From Anaerolineae bacterium (GTDB lineage: Bacteria > Chloroflexota > Anaerolineae > 4572-78), in assembly GCA_027022125.1 (NCBI GenBank), contig JALVZI010000015.1, positions 1-5,342 on the forward strand: DNA of 5,342 nucleotides. The letters are read 5' to 3'. The notes beneath the pieces were generated by a model. It had not been told where the DNA came from, ran no database searches, and worked only from the letters and a program-made list of their open reading frames with translations. This document shows, piece after piece, positions 1-5,342 of this stretch (position 1 is the stretch's first letter; each line of letters begins with the position of its first letter). The position numbers and the translations under genes were made by a program.

Positions 1-1500
1 CCGGCAATCGCTCGCCGGTTTTGGGGTTGTACAGCCCGATGCGAACGGCGTATTTTCCGGCGGGCAATTTCGCCAGCGAAACCGTGTGCGGGTCGAAAAT
101 GGTTTCGCCCGCCGCCCAAAATCGGGTGGGATACAGCCCGCCCAGCGGCGGCGAATCATTTTGTGCCACCACCGTCCCCGCCGCATCCAGCACATGCACG
201 AACACCGTAAAATCGGCGGCGGGGGTTGCCGCTGCCGCCCAAAAGAGTTGCAATTGCAGCGAATCATCTTTCGGCAAAACGGTATATCCCGCCAACCGAA
301 TCGCATCGCCGAAACGGAAGTCGGCGGAATGGGCGGGGTCGGCGGGGGGCAGCGAGACCGCCGGTTGCCCGCCGACTTTCACCATACCGAGCCGCACGCT
401 ATTTTGCGGCAGAAATTTCCCGTTTTCCACCAGCGATAGCGGCTGTGCAGTGGCATTTCCCGCCGGATAGAGTCCCACATCCAGCCAATAAATACCGGGT
501 GGTGCATCCGGTCGGACAGGCACGGGGTATGTGTCTGCCACAAATTCTCCCTTTTGCCATAAAATGGTGCGGTAGAAACTTTTTGGGATGCGGTCGCGCC
601 CACCGAACTGCATTTGCGTTTCCGCATTCAACAGATGATTGAACACGGCATAATCGGCGGCGGTTTCCGCCAAAGATTGCCACACCAGCGTCACGTCAAA
701 CGACTCACCGGGCTGAACCGTTGCCCGGTCGGGAAAATCATACCCCACCAGCCGAAAAAGGTCGGCGAAATTGGCGTTCAGCGGATGCGCCACCGACGGC
801 GGCGCAGTGAGCCGCCGATTCGTTTGGACGGTCAATAGTGCAGGGATGGATTGCTGGCTGCCGTCTGCCGCCACAATCCGCCCGGCATATTCCCCTGCCG
901 CCCATGTCCAATCCACCCAAAACAGAGCGATGGTATCGGTTTTCCCGCCGAAAGTTATCTGCGGCGGAATTTCATCCCCATTTGGATTGCGCAGCGAAAT
1001 TTTTGCACCGGATTCCGCCGCTCGCACGGCGATAGTACTGCGAAAACGGTACGGCGCAGTCACAGGCAGACGGTCGCCGCGGGGCAGCAGAGTTGTACCG
1101 CTCGAAACCGTCTGCGGGGAAAATGGCGGCACGGGGAATGAAACGGCGGCAATCTCCGCGCCGGCGGGGGTCAGTGCCGCCACCCGCGCCGATACCGCCG
1201 TGCCGTCAGCGCGCAGCGGAACCCACACCGTATCGAAAATGGTGTCGCCCGTTTCCCATGCCCGGACGGGATACCGCCCATTCACCGGCATTCCCCGCCA
1301 TTCCCCCACCGAATTTCCGCCGCTATCAAACAGGGTGATGCGAGTGAAAAAATCCGCATCCGCCGGATTTTCGGCGTGCCAGCGCAGGGTAATGGGATAT
1401 GCGGTGATATTCGGCTGCGGCGGGGGAAAATCTACCCCGACCAGCATCTGCCCGGCGACGGGTTCATTCAGCGATAGCGCCGGCGGCGGAAAATCGGCGG
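1..1500 (-). repeat. Three diverged tandem copies of a beta-sandwich-like module within the glycosyltransferase tail
   Basis: Copy A spans residues of about 478-596 (1498-1142), copy B about 717-836 (781-422) and copy C about 860 to the edge (352-1). Copies B and C share an L-x-G-Y opening (L727-V-G-Y730; L879-A-G-Y882), a strand ending in W (W750; W897), a D-[YF]-x-V-F-x-H strand (D759; D906) and a closing P-x-G-x-Y-x-x-x-x-G-L-Y (G812-I-Y to G819-L-Y; G958-K-Y to G965-L-Y). Copies A and C share Y-P-x-R-x-W-x-x-G-[DE]-T-I-F-D (Y553-D566; Y933-D946). The part between A and B (residues 597-716) is also beta-like, including G679-E-Y-A-G-R, but is more diverged. Such modules are often carbohydrate-binding; function here is not shown. 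Confidence 0.7.
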
Positions 1501-2929
1501 TGGTTCGCACGGGCAGCGGCGGAATGTTTGCCAGCGTCATTTGGGGAAAATCGAATGCGGCATATTCCACCGCAAAAAATGCGACCACCGCCCCCACCGC
1601 GAGCATCTGCCGCAGAGACGGGGCAACTTTCTGCCTGCCGCCCAACGCCAGCACACCCAGCGCCACCAGCGAGAAAATCGCGGGGAAAAGAATATGCCGC
1701 CCCTGCGCCGTTTCGGCGGTATTTTGGGTGAGCACATACCGCAGCAACGGCAACGGCACAAAGAGCAGCAGATGCCAGGTGGCAAAAATGGTCATTCGGC
1801 GGGGAATGCGGCGGCGGGCAAATTGCCACAGCAGCCATCCGGCGGCAACCAGCGAGAGTATTGCCGGGGGCAGCCACCAGCCAAGCGGCATATTTATATT
1901 GCTATTTTTCTCTTCGGCAAACCAAAATGTTATGAAAAAGTATCGCAGCCAATGGATCCAATCAAGAGACGAGAGACTCAATTGCCCCACAGAGCCTCCC
2001 ATACCCAACGAAGCTGCCATTTTATGTGATGAAATGTCATTTCCACCAAGCAAAAATGGCGCGAGCGACCCTTTCAGCCAGCCCAACGATTCGATTTGGT
2101 TGAAATGATACACCACAAAAGCGAACCACCAGCCCGCGCCCGCCACCGCGCCACCGAGATACGCGATAATCTGTCGCGCCGTCGGTTTTCGGCGAGCGAG
2201 CAGCCACAGTAGCCCCACATCCAGCGACAGAAAGAGCGCGCTGTATTTCGCCGTGAGCGCCAATCCGGCAATCGCGCCCAATGCGGCATATCGCCGCCAC
2301 CCGCCGCGCCGATGAAATATCGGCAACAGTAAATTTAAATACAGCAGCACCAAAAATGCCAGCAGGGTATCTTCATTCAACACGGCGCTCATTTGCAAAT
2401 AGCGCGGTATTGCCGCCACCAGCGCCGTGCCGAACAGCGCCCATGCCGCTGAAAATTCTTTTTCCAGCAGCCGGTACAGCAGCAATAGCGTCAACACGCC
2501 CCACAACAGCGACAAAAATCTCGCGGCGTGCCAACTGCGCACAACGCCGGTATATGGCGGCAATTCGTCATCGGTGTGCAGAATGTTGTATGGCGGATAG
2601 CCGTCGGCGGAGAGCAAACGGCGGGGGTTTTCTCCAATCAGTTTCAGCGATTGCACACCGTCATTTTCTGCCGCTCGTGCAATCATCGCCCCCATTATTT
2701 GATAGAGGGGGGGCCAGTCAGAACGGTATCCGGCAGTCATTCGTTCAGATTGCGAGCGCGGCAAATGCCCAGTCTGCGCGATGTATTGAATATATTGAAA
2801 GTGCGCCGGTTCGTCCGGTGCTTCACCCAACGGGATGGATAAACTCAAATGCGTGGCAATCAGCACATACACGGCGAGAATGCCCGCCAAAATGATGCGG
2901 TTTCGGTTGGGGAAAAATCGGGATGTCAA
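1..2929 (-). CDS. Large GT-C membrane glycosyltransferase (GT39/PMT/ArnT-like) with repeated C-terminal beta domains; 3' end cut by the window
   Basis: One frame runs without a stop from 2929 to the left edge: 976 full codons, C-terminus missing. Residues 12-32 are the first membrane span. The following loop has E36-A-P-D-E-P-A-H43; an acidic pair here is the catalytic hallmark of GT-C enzymes that use lipid-phosphate sugars. Family-like motifs follow: W72-P-P-L-Y-Q, the ARFLSLL span from residue 136, S181-A-V-L-N-E-D187, G222-L-A-L-T-A-K228, and Q409-G-R-H412 before a span. About 10-12 hydrophobic segments fill residues 12-456. Residues of about 478-976 are a non-membrane beta-rich tail with at least three related modules, probably outside the membrane. 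It probably transfers a sugar from a polyprenyl-phosphate carrier to a glycan, lipid or protein acceptor; acceptor unknown. Start TTG 2929 is chosen for its GGGAG site; ATG 2971 would add 14 residues. Residues of about 293-345 are encoded by a visibly AT-richer stretch. Likely transcribed separately from serS. Confidence 0.9.
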   Translation of the reverse strand, partial: MTSRFFPNRNRIILAGILAVYVLIATHLSLSIPLGEAPDEPAHFQYIQYIAQTGHLPRSQSERMTAGYRSDWPPLYQIMGAMIARAAENDGVQSLKLIGENPRRLLSADGYPPYNILHTDDELPPYTGVVRSWHAARFLSLLWGVLTLLLLYRLLEKEFSAAWALFGTALVAAIPRYLQMSAVLNEDTLLAFLVLLYLNLLLPIFHRRGGWRRYAALGAIAGLALTAKYSALFLSLDVGLLWLLARRKPTARQIIAYLGGAVAGAGWWFAFVVYHFNQIESLGWLKGSLAPFLLGGNDISSHKMAASLGMGGSVGQLSLSSLDWIHWLRYFFITFWFAEEKNSNINMPLGWWLPPAILSLVAAGWLLWQFARRRIPRRMTIFATWHLLLFVPLPLLRYVLTQNTAETAQGRHILFPAIFSLVALGVLALGGRQKVAPSLRQMLAVGAVVAFFAVEYAAFDFPQMTLANIPPLPVRTTADFPPPALSLNEPVAGQMLVGVDFPPPQPNITAYPITLRWHAENPADADFFTRITLFDSGGNSVGEWRGMPVNGRYPVRAWETGDTIFDTVWVPLRADGTAVSARVAALTPAGAEIAAVSFPVPPFSPQTVSSGTTLLPRGDRLPVTAPYRFRSTIAVRAAESGAKISLRNPNGDEIPPQITFGGKTDTIALFWVDWTWAAGEYAGRIVAADGSQQSIPALLTVQTNRRLTAPPSVAHPLNANFADLFRLVGYDFPDRATVQPGESFDVTLVWQSLAETAADYAVFNHLLNAETQMQFGGRDRIPKSFYRTILWQKGEFVADTYPVPVRPDAPPGIYWLDVGLYPAGNATAQPLSLVENGKFLPQNSVRLGMVKVGGQPAVSLPPADPAHSADFRFGDAIRLAGYTVLPKDDSLQLQLFWAAAATPAADFTVFVHVLDAAGTVVAQNDSPPLGGLYPTRFWAAGETIFDPHTVSLAKLPAGKYAVRIGLYNPKTGERLP

Positions 2930-2935
2930 TGGCGT

Positions 2936-2940
2936 CTCCC
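2936..2940 (-). promoter_or_regulatory. Ribosome binding site favouring a TTG start
   Basis: GGGAG lies 6 nt before the TTG at 2929, an ideal distance. In-frame ATG codons exist further up at 2971 and 2980, inside the hairpin, but neither has a purine-rich site at a useful distance. The ATG at 2942 is in another frame. Confidence 0.55.
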
Positions 2941-2942
2941 AT

Positions 2943-2982
2943 AAAAATGGCGCTGATGGTTTATAACCCATCAACGCCATTT
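2943..2982 (-). terminator. Probable rho-independent terminator of the aldolase-serS operon
   Basis: Arms AAATGGCGTTGATGG (2982-2968) and CCATCAGCGCCATTT (2959-2945) form a 15-bp stem around an 8-nt loop. Its only irregularity is a G-U pair in minus-strand RNA; the plus-strand transcript would have an A-C mismatch, so the structure fits minus transcription. A run of five T (2947-2943) follows, three of them in the stem. The T-run is short, so read-through into the next gene is possible. It starts 17 nt after the serS stop. Confidence 0.65.
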
Positions 2983-2988
2983 GGGCAA
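2960..2988 (-). promoter_or_regulatory. Candidate sigma-70-type promoter for the glycosyltransferase gene, overlapping the terminator hairpin
   Basis: On the minus strand TTGCCC (2988-2983, 4/6 to TTGACA) and TATAAA (2965-2960, 5/6 to TATAAT) are separated by exactly 17 bp. Transcription would start near 2953 and give a leader of about 25 nt that keeps the GGGAG ribosome site. The -10 box lies in the loop of the serS terminator. Chance matches of this quality are common, so this is only a candidate. Confidence 0.3.
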
Positions 2989-2999
2989 AAAATTCGCCG

Positions 3000-4295
3000 T
3001 TACGGTTCGATGATTTCTCTGCCGCCGAGATACGGGCGCAACACTTTCGGCACAATGATGCTGCCATCGGGCTGCTGGTAATTTTCCATCACGGCAATCA
3101 TCACCCGCCCGGGAGGCAGCCCCGAGCCGTTCAGTGTGTGAACGAACTCCGGTTTGCCGCCATCTTTTCGCCGGAAGCGAGCGTTTACCCGCCGTGCCTG
3201 AAAATCGGTCACATTGCTGACCGAACTGATTTCCATCCATTCGCCGCTGCCGGGACTCCATGCTTCCAAATCGAATTTCATCGCGGCGGCAAAACCGAGG
3301 TCGCCGGTACACATTTGCACCACCCGATACGGGATTTCCAGCCGCTGCACCAAATCTTCGGCATGGCTGACGATTTCATCCAGCGCGGCGTAACTGGTTT
3401 CGGGGGTGGTATATTGATACATTTCCACCTTTTCAAACTGATGCACCCGTTTGATGCCGCGCACATCGCGCCCCGCGCTGAATTTTTCGCGGCGGAAGCA
3501 GGGAGTATGCGCCACAAATTTCAGGGGCAGGTCGGCTTCGTTTAAAATTTCATCGGCGAACATGTTGGTCAGCGGCACTTCTGCCGTGCCGATAAACCAG
3601 TAATCTTCTTCCGCATCATAATACATATTATCGCGGAATTTGGGCAGATGCGCCGCGCCGACCATCGCTTTTTCGCGCACCATGAACGGCGGATAGATTT
3701 CGGTATAGCCGTGTTCATTCACGCCGACATCCAAAAACCAGTTTGCCAGCGCGCGGTGCAGCGCCGCGCCCGCCCCGCGGAACATATAAAAACGTGTGCC
3801 GCTCATTTTCACGCCGCGCTCAAAATCGATGACGCCCAGTTTTTCCGCCAACTCCCAGTGGGGCAGCGGCTCAAAATCAAACTGCGGCACATCGGTTTCG
3901 CCGCGGGGATACCACGTGCGCACCACCACGTTATGGTCTTCATCGGGACCGACGGGCACGCTGGGATGCGGCATGTTCGGTACCCACAGTTGTTTTTCGT
4001 GCAGATCTTTTTCCACCTGCGACAGTTGCTCATTGAGCGCACTGATTTTGTTGCCGATTTCGCTCATGCGTTTTTTCTGCGCTTCGGCTTCTTCTTTTTT
4101 GCCTTCGCGCATCAACGCGCCGATGGCTTTCGAGCCGGTGTTCCGCTCGGCGCGCAGCGCTTCCACCGCTTTCAGCAGTTCGCGGCGGCGGCGGTCGAGT
4201 TCCAGAATTTCGTCAATCGGCGCATCGGTATTCAGCGCCTTTAATGCTTCTTTCACTTTTTCCGGGTTTTTGCGGATAAAATTCAGGTCAAGCAT
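3000..4295 (-). CDS. serS: Seryl-tRNA synthetase (class II)
   Basis: This cytoplasmic enzyme activates serine with ATP and charges tRNA-Ser (and tRNA-Sec where present). It has 431 residues, the usual length. It begins MLDLNFIRKNPEKV, the typical bacterial SerRS start. Residues of about 27-105 are rich in charged heptads (RRRRELLKAVEALR, then ALNEQLSQVEKDL) and form the long antiparallel coiled-coil arm that grips the extra arm of tRNA-Ser. The catalytic core follows: SGTRFYMF from G166 (motif 1 region), the serine-binding G236-T-A-E239, motif 2 C266-F-R-R-E270 continuing into SAGRD and RVHQFEKVEMY, and motif 3 N389-G-S-G-L-P-P-G-R397 followed by ENYQQPDGS. All expected active-site landmarks are present. 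Motif 3 carries PPG where many homologues have AVG, a tolerated variation. It is the second gene downstream of the T-box; the GCCA-compatible T-box bulge suggests the operon is induced when uncharged tRNA-Ser accumulates. It ends in TAA, 17 bases before a hairpin. Confidence 0.98.
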   Translation of the reverse strand: MLDLNFIRKNPEKVKEALKALNTDAPIDEILELDRRRRELLKAVEALRAERNTGSKAIGALMREGKKEEAEAQKKRMSEIGNKISALNEQLSQVEKDLHEKQLWVPNMPHPSVPVGPDEDHNVVVRTWYPRGETDVPQFDFEPLPHWELAEKLGVIDFERGVKMSGTRFYMFRGAGAALHRALANWFLDVGVNEHGYTEIYPPFMVREKAMVGAAHLPKFRDNMYYDAEEDYWFIGTAEVPLTNMFADEILNEADLPLKFVAHTPCFRREKFSAGRDVRGIKRVHQFEKVEMYQYTTPETSYAALDEIVSHAEDLVQRLEIPYRVVQMCTGDLGFAAAMKFDLEAWSPGSGEWMEISSVSNVTDFQARRVNARFRRKDGGKPEFVHTLNGSGLPPGRVMIAVMENYQQPDGSIIVPKVLRPYLGGREIIEP

Positions 4296-4298
4296 GGT

Positions 4299-4304
4299 TC
4301 CTCC
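4299..4304 (-). promoter_or_regulatory. Ribosome binding site of serS
   Basis: GGAGGA lies 3 nt before the ATG at 4295 (GGAGG with 4 nt spacing). It decides the start of serS against an in-frame TTG at 4328, which lies inside the heptad repeat tract and has no ribosome site. Confidence 0.85.
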
Positions 4305-4311
4305 GGGGAAT

Positions 4312-4374
4312 GGTAGTTCAAGGTTCAAAGTTTTTTGTTCAAAGTTGAAATTCGCTATTCGTCATTCGCTATTC
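4312..4374 (-). repeat. Degenerate heptanucleotide repeat tract filling the aldolase-serS spacer
   Basis: Read on the minus strand, the spacer divides into nine consecutive 7-mers: GAATAGC, GAATGAC, GAATAGC, GAATTTC, AACTTTG, AACAAAA, AACTTTG, AACCTTG, AACTACC. GAATAGC and AACTTTG each occur twice, and every unit begins GAAT or AAC. The tract overlaps the last two bases of the aldolase TGA stop and ends eight bases before the serS ribosome site. It contains no ORF of its own and no convincing terminator. Its composition is clearly more AT-rich than the flanking genes. It looks like a short tandem or slippage-derived repeat rather than a gene or CRISPR array. Confidence 0.6.
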
Positions 4375-5263
4375 ACAACAGTCCCACCGATTGCAGGGTT
4401 TCTTTTATTTTCTGCTGCTGTTCTGCCGACGGGGACAGTAATGGCGGGCGCGGCACACCTGCGGCATATCCCAGCAGGTTCATGGCGAATTTCAATCCGC
4501 CGATGGCATACGACCCACCGACCACCTCCCAAATGGGTTGCAGAAGGTTGTGCAATTCCTGCACTTCGATGAAATTTTGCGCCTGCGCGGCGCGGTACAG
4601 CGCGACACAAATTTCCGGCGCGGCGTTGGCGACCGCCAAAATGCCGCCCGAACCGCCAGAAATGAGCGCCTGCGCAAATGTGGGCAAATTGCCGCTGAAC
4701 ACAGCGAAATCGGCGGGCGTTTGCCGCACTGCCGCCGCGAAAAACTGGCTGTTGCCCGAACTGTCTTTCAGCCCCACAATGTTGGGATGCTCTGCCAGTG
4801 CCAGCACCGTTTCCAGCGCGATGGTCACGCCGGTGAATGCGGGCATATTGTACAGCAGAATCGGTATCGGGCTGGCATCTGCCACGGCGCGATAGTGCCG
4901 TTCCAGCACAGTGGGGGTCATCAGCGGGCGGTAAAATGACGGGGTGACCACCAGCGCCGCATCCGCACCGGCTTTTTCCGCCTGCACACACGCTTCGATG
5001 GTTTGGGCGGTGCTTTCGCGCCCGGTGCCGACCAGCAGTATCATGCCGTCCACCATAGTGGTTTTCACCATTTTTATCACCGCCAAACGCTCTTCATCGG
5101 TTAAAAACGGGCTTTCTCCCGTCGAACCGGCAACCAGATAGCCGTGCAAACCATATTGGTTCCAGCGGTGGATGTTTGCCCGCAGCGCATCCAAATTCAG
5201 TGTACCATCATCATCAAACGGGGTGATGACCGCCGGGAAAATACCTTCCAAATGTAATGTCAT
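4373..5263 (-). CDS. DapA/NAL-family class I aldolase; DHDPS-like fold but closer to 4-hydroxy-2-oxoglutarate aldolase (HOGA) by motif
   Basis: A 296-residue cytoplasmic TIM-barrel lyase that forms a Schiff base with pyruvate-type substrates; length is normal for the family. Visible signatures are G46-S-T-G-E50 (carboxylate-binding loop), T107-P-S-F-Y111, Y138-N-M-P141, the Schiff-base lysine K166 in GLKDSSG, and the late GGSGG loop. Automated annotation would call it dapA (4-hydroxy-tetrahydrodipicolinate synthase). However, the Arg of the DHDPS motif YNxPxRTG (Arg138 in E. coli), which binds the semialdehyde carboxylate, is Phe143 here (YNMPAFTG). The segments ESPFLT, ADASPIPILLYNMP and AEHPNIVGLKDSSG and the C-terminal RPPLLSPSAEQQ resemble, from memory, mammalian HOGA1, which cleaves 4-hydroxy-2-oxoglutarate to pyruvate and glyoxylate. 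The true substrate is unknown. The ATG at 5263 is chosen for its strong ribosome site. It is first in a T-box-controlled operon, 77 bp before serS. Family membership is near certain; the exact reaction is not. Confidence 0.93.
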   Translation of the reverse strand: MTLHLEGIFPAVITPFDDDGTLNLDALRANIHRWNQYGLHGYLVAGSTGESPFLTDEERLAVIKMVKTTMVDGMILLVGTGRESTAQTIEACVQAEKAGADAALVVTPSFYRPLMTPTVLERHYRAVADASPIPILLYNMPAFTGVTIALETVLALAEHPNIVGLKDSSGNSQFFAAAVRQTPADFAVFSGNLPTFAQALISGGSGGILAVANAAPEICVALYRAAQAQNFIEVQELHNLLQPIWEVVGGSYAIGGLKFAMNLLGYAAGVPRPPLLSPSAEQQQKIKETLQSVGLL

Positions 5264-5266
5264 TTT

Positions 5267-5273
5267 CTCCTCC
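5267..5273 (-). promoter_or_regulatory. Ribosome binding site that fixes the aldolase start
   Basis: GGAGGAG immediately follows the terminator T-run and lies 3 nt before the ATG at 5263 (GGAGG with 5 nt spacing). It rules out the in-frame TTG at 5275, because that codon precedes the site and its next codons are the GGAGGAG itself. Confidence 0.85.
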
Positions 5274-5313
5274 AAAAAACAAAAATCCTTCTGCCCATGA
5301 AAGGGCGAAGGAT
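5274..5313 (-). terminator. Conditional intrinsic terminator of the T-box leader
   Basis: The stem is ATCCTTC (5313-5307) plus GCCC (5306-5303), paired with GGGC (5296-5293) and GAAGGAT (5291-5285). It has a single bulged A at 5292 and the loop TTTCAT. It is followed by TTTTGTTTTTT (5284-5274), a classic rho-independent T-run. The run ends one base before the ribosome binding site of the aldolase gene. Part of the 5' arm (5307-5299) is shared with the antiterminator, so this is the OFF state of the riboswitch. Confidence 0.92.
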
Positions 5314-5342
5314 GTTCGCGGTGCCACCTTTCTTCTCCCGCC
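5274..5342 (-). promoter_or_regulatory. T-box riboswitch, 3' part (antiterminator/terminator domain), cut by the right edge
   Basis: This is a tRNA-sensing leader that lets transcription continue when an uncharged cognate tRNA binds. The conserved T-box element reads AAGGTGGCACCGCG at 5330-5317 on the minus strand (family consensus about AGGGTGGNACCGCG). The antiterminator can be drawn fully: GAAAGG (5332-5327) pairs with CCTTTC (5304-5299), TGGCACC is the bulge, and GCG (5319-5317) pairs with CGC (5307-5305). Its 3' strand lies in the 5' arm of the terminator, so the two structures exclude each other, as the mechanism requires. The bulge TGGC would pair with a tRNA 3' end GCCA, meaning discriminator G73. 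tRNA-Ser has G73, whereas tRNA-Lys normally has A73. Stem I with the specifier codon lies beyond the window, so amino-acid identity is inferred. It sits directly in front of the aldolase-serS operon. Confidence 0.93.

Noticed and set aside
200..1500. Recurring words such as atcggcgg and ccgccgat on both strands
   Set aside because: They fall in one codon phase and reflect frequent Ala-Asp and Pro codons in a GC-rich gene; no regular spacing or palindrome suggests a functional element.
771..2108. Long plus-strand open frame (445 codons)
   Set aside because: It lies antisense to the glycosyltransferase. Its translation is low-complexity (rich in Ala, Arg, Ser, Pro), has no recognisable motif, and is the mirror of a GC-rich gene whose minus-strand product is clearly a membrane protein with family motifs.
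4296..4328. Upstream TTG start for serS adding 11 residues
   Set aside because: It falls in the heptad repeat tract without a ribosome site, while the ATG at 4295 has GGAGGA and gives the canonical SerRS N-terminus.
4312..4374. CRISPR array or attachment site
   Set aside because: The units are only 7 bp with no spacers, there are no cas genes or integrase nearby, and no target duplication or terminal inverted repeat was seen.
3648..4572. Overlapping plus-strand open frames across serS and the aldolase gene
   Set aside because: They are antisense to two certain genes. Their products are rich in Phe, His, Arg and Ser in a pattern typical of reverse-complement coding sequence, with no ribosome site or motif.
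5264..5275. Upstream TTG start for the aldolase adding four residues
   Set aside because: The extra codons are the GGAGGAG ribosome site itself and the TTG overlaps the terminator T-run, so ATG 5263 is the start.
5274..5342. Lysine-specific T-box for lysine biosynthesis
   Set aside because: The bulge is TGGC, not the TGGT needed for a discriminator-A tRNA such as tRNA-Lys; the downstream synthetase is serS; and the aldolase lacks the DHDPS Arg.

Overview
Every gene I can support lies on the minus strand, so the window reads right to left. The order is: the 3' end of a T-box riboswitch (5342-5274), a DapA/HOGA-family aldolase (5263-4373), a short 7-bp-periodic spacer (4374-4312), seryl-tRNA synthetase serS (4295-3000), a hairpin of terminator type (2982-2943), and a very large membrane glycosyltransferase (2929 to the left edge, where it is cut off). 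No gene is supported on the plus strand. Its open frames are mirror images of these GC-rich genes.

The organism is a moderately GC-rich bacterium, most likely a member of the Chloroflexota (Anaerolineae-like). This rests on the large glycosyltransferase: a PMT/ArnT-like GT-C membrane core followed by several tandem extracytoplasmic beta domains with signatures such as GYTVLP, FTVFVHVLD, QNDSPPLGG and GKYAVRIGLYNP. I associate that architecture with this phylum. T-box control of an aminoacyl-tRNA synthetase also fits, because T-boxes occur in Chloroflexota as well as Firmicutes. The assignment is inference from memory, not a search.

The right half looks like one transcription unit. The T-box antiterminator and the competing terminator can both be drawn base by base. 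The tRNA-acceptor bulge reads TGGC, which pairs with a tRNA ending in GCCA (discriminator G73). That fits tRNA-Ser and argues against the lysine T-boxes usually expected in front of dapA genes. The simplest reading is a serine-responsive T-box for serS, with an aldolase gene lodged between switch and synthetase. The aldolase lacks the Arg that binds the substrate carboxylate in true dihydrodipicolinate synthases and resembles 4-hydroxy-2-oxoglutarate aldolase in several segments.

The left half is one coding frame open for 976 codons without a stop: about 475 residues of multi-span membrane enzyme, then about 500 residues of repeated beta-rich domains. It is probably expressed separately from serS, since a hairpin with a T-run separates them and a possible promoter overlaps that hairpin.
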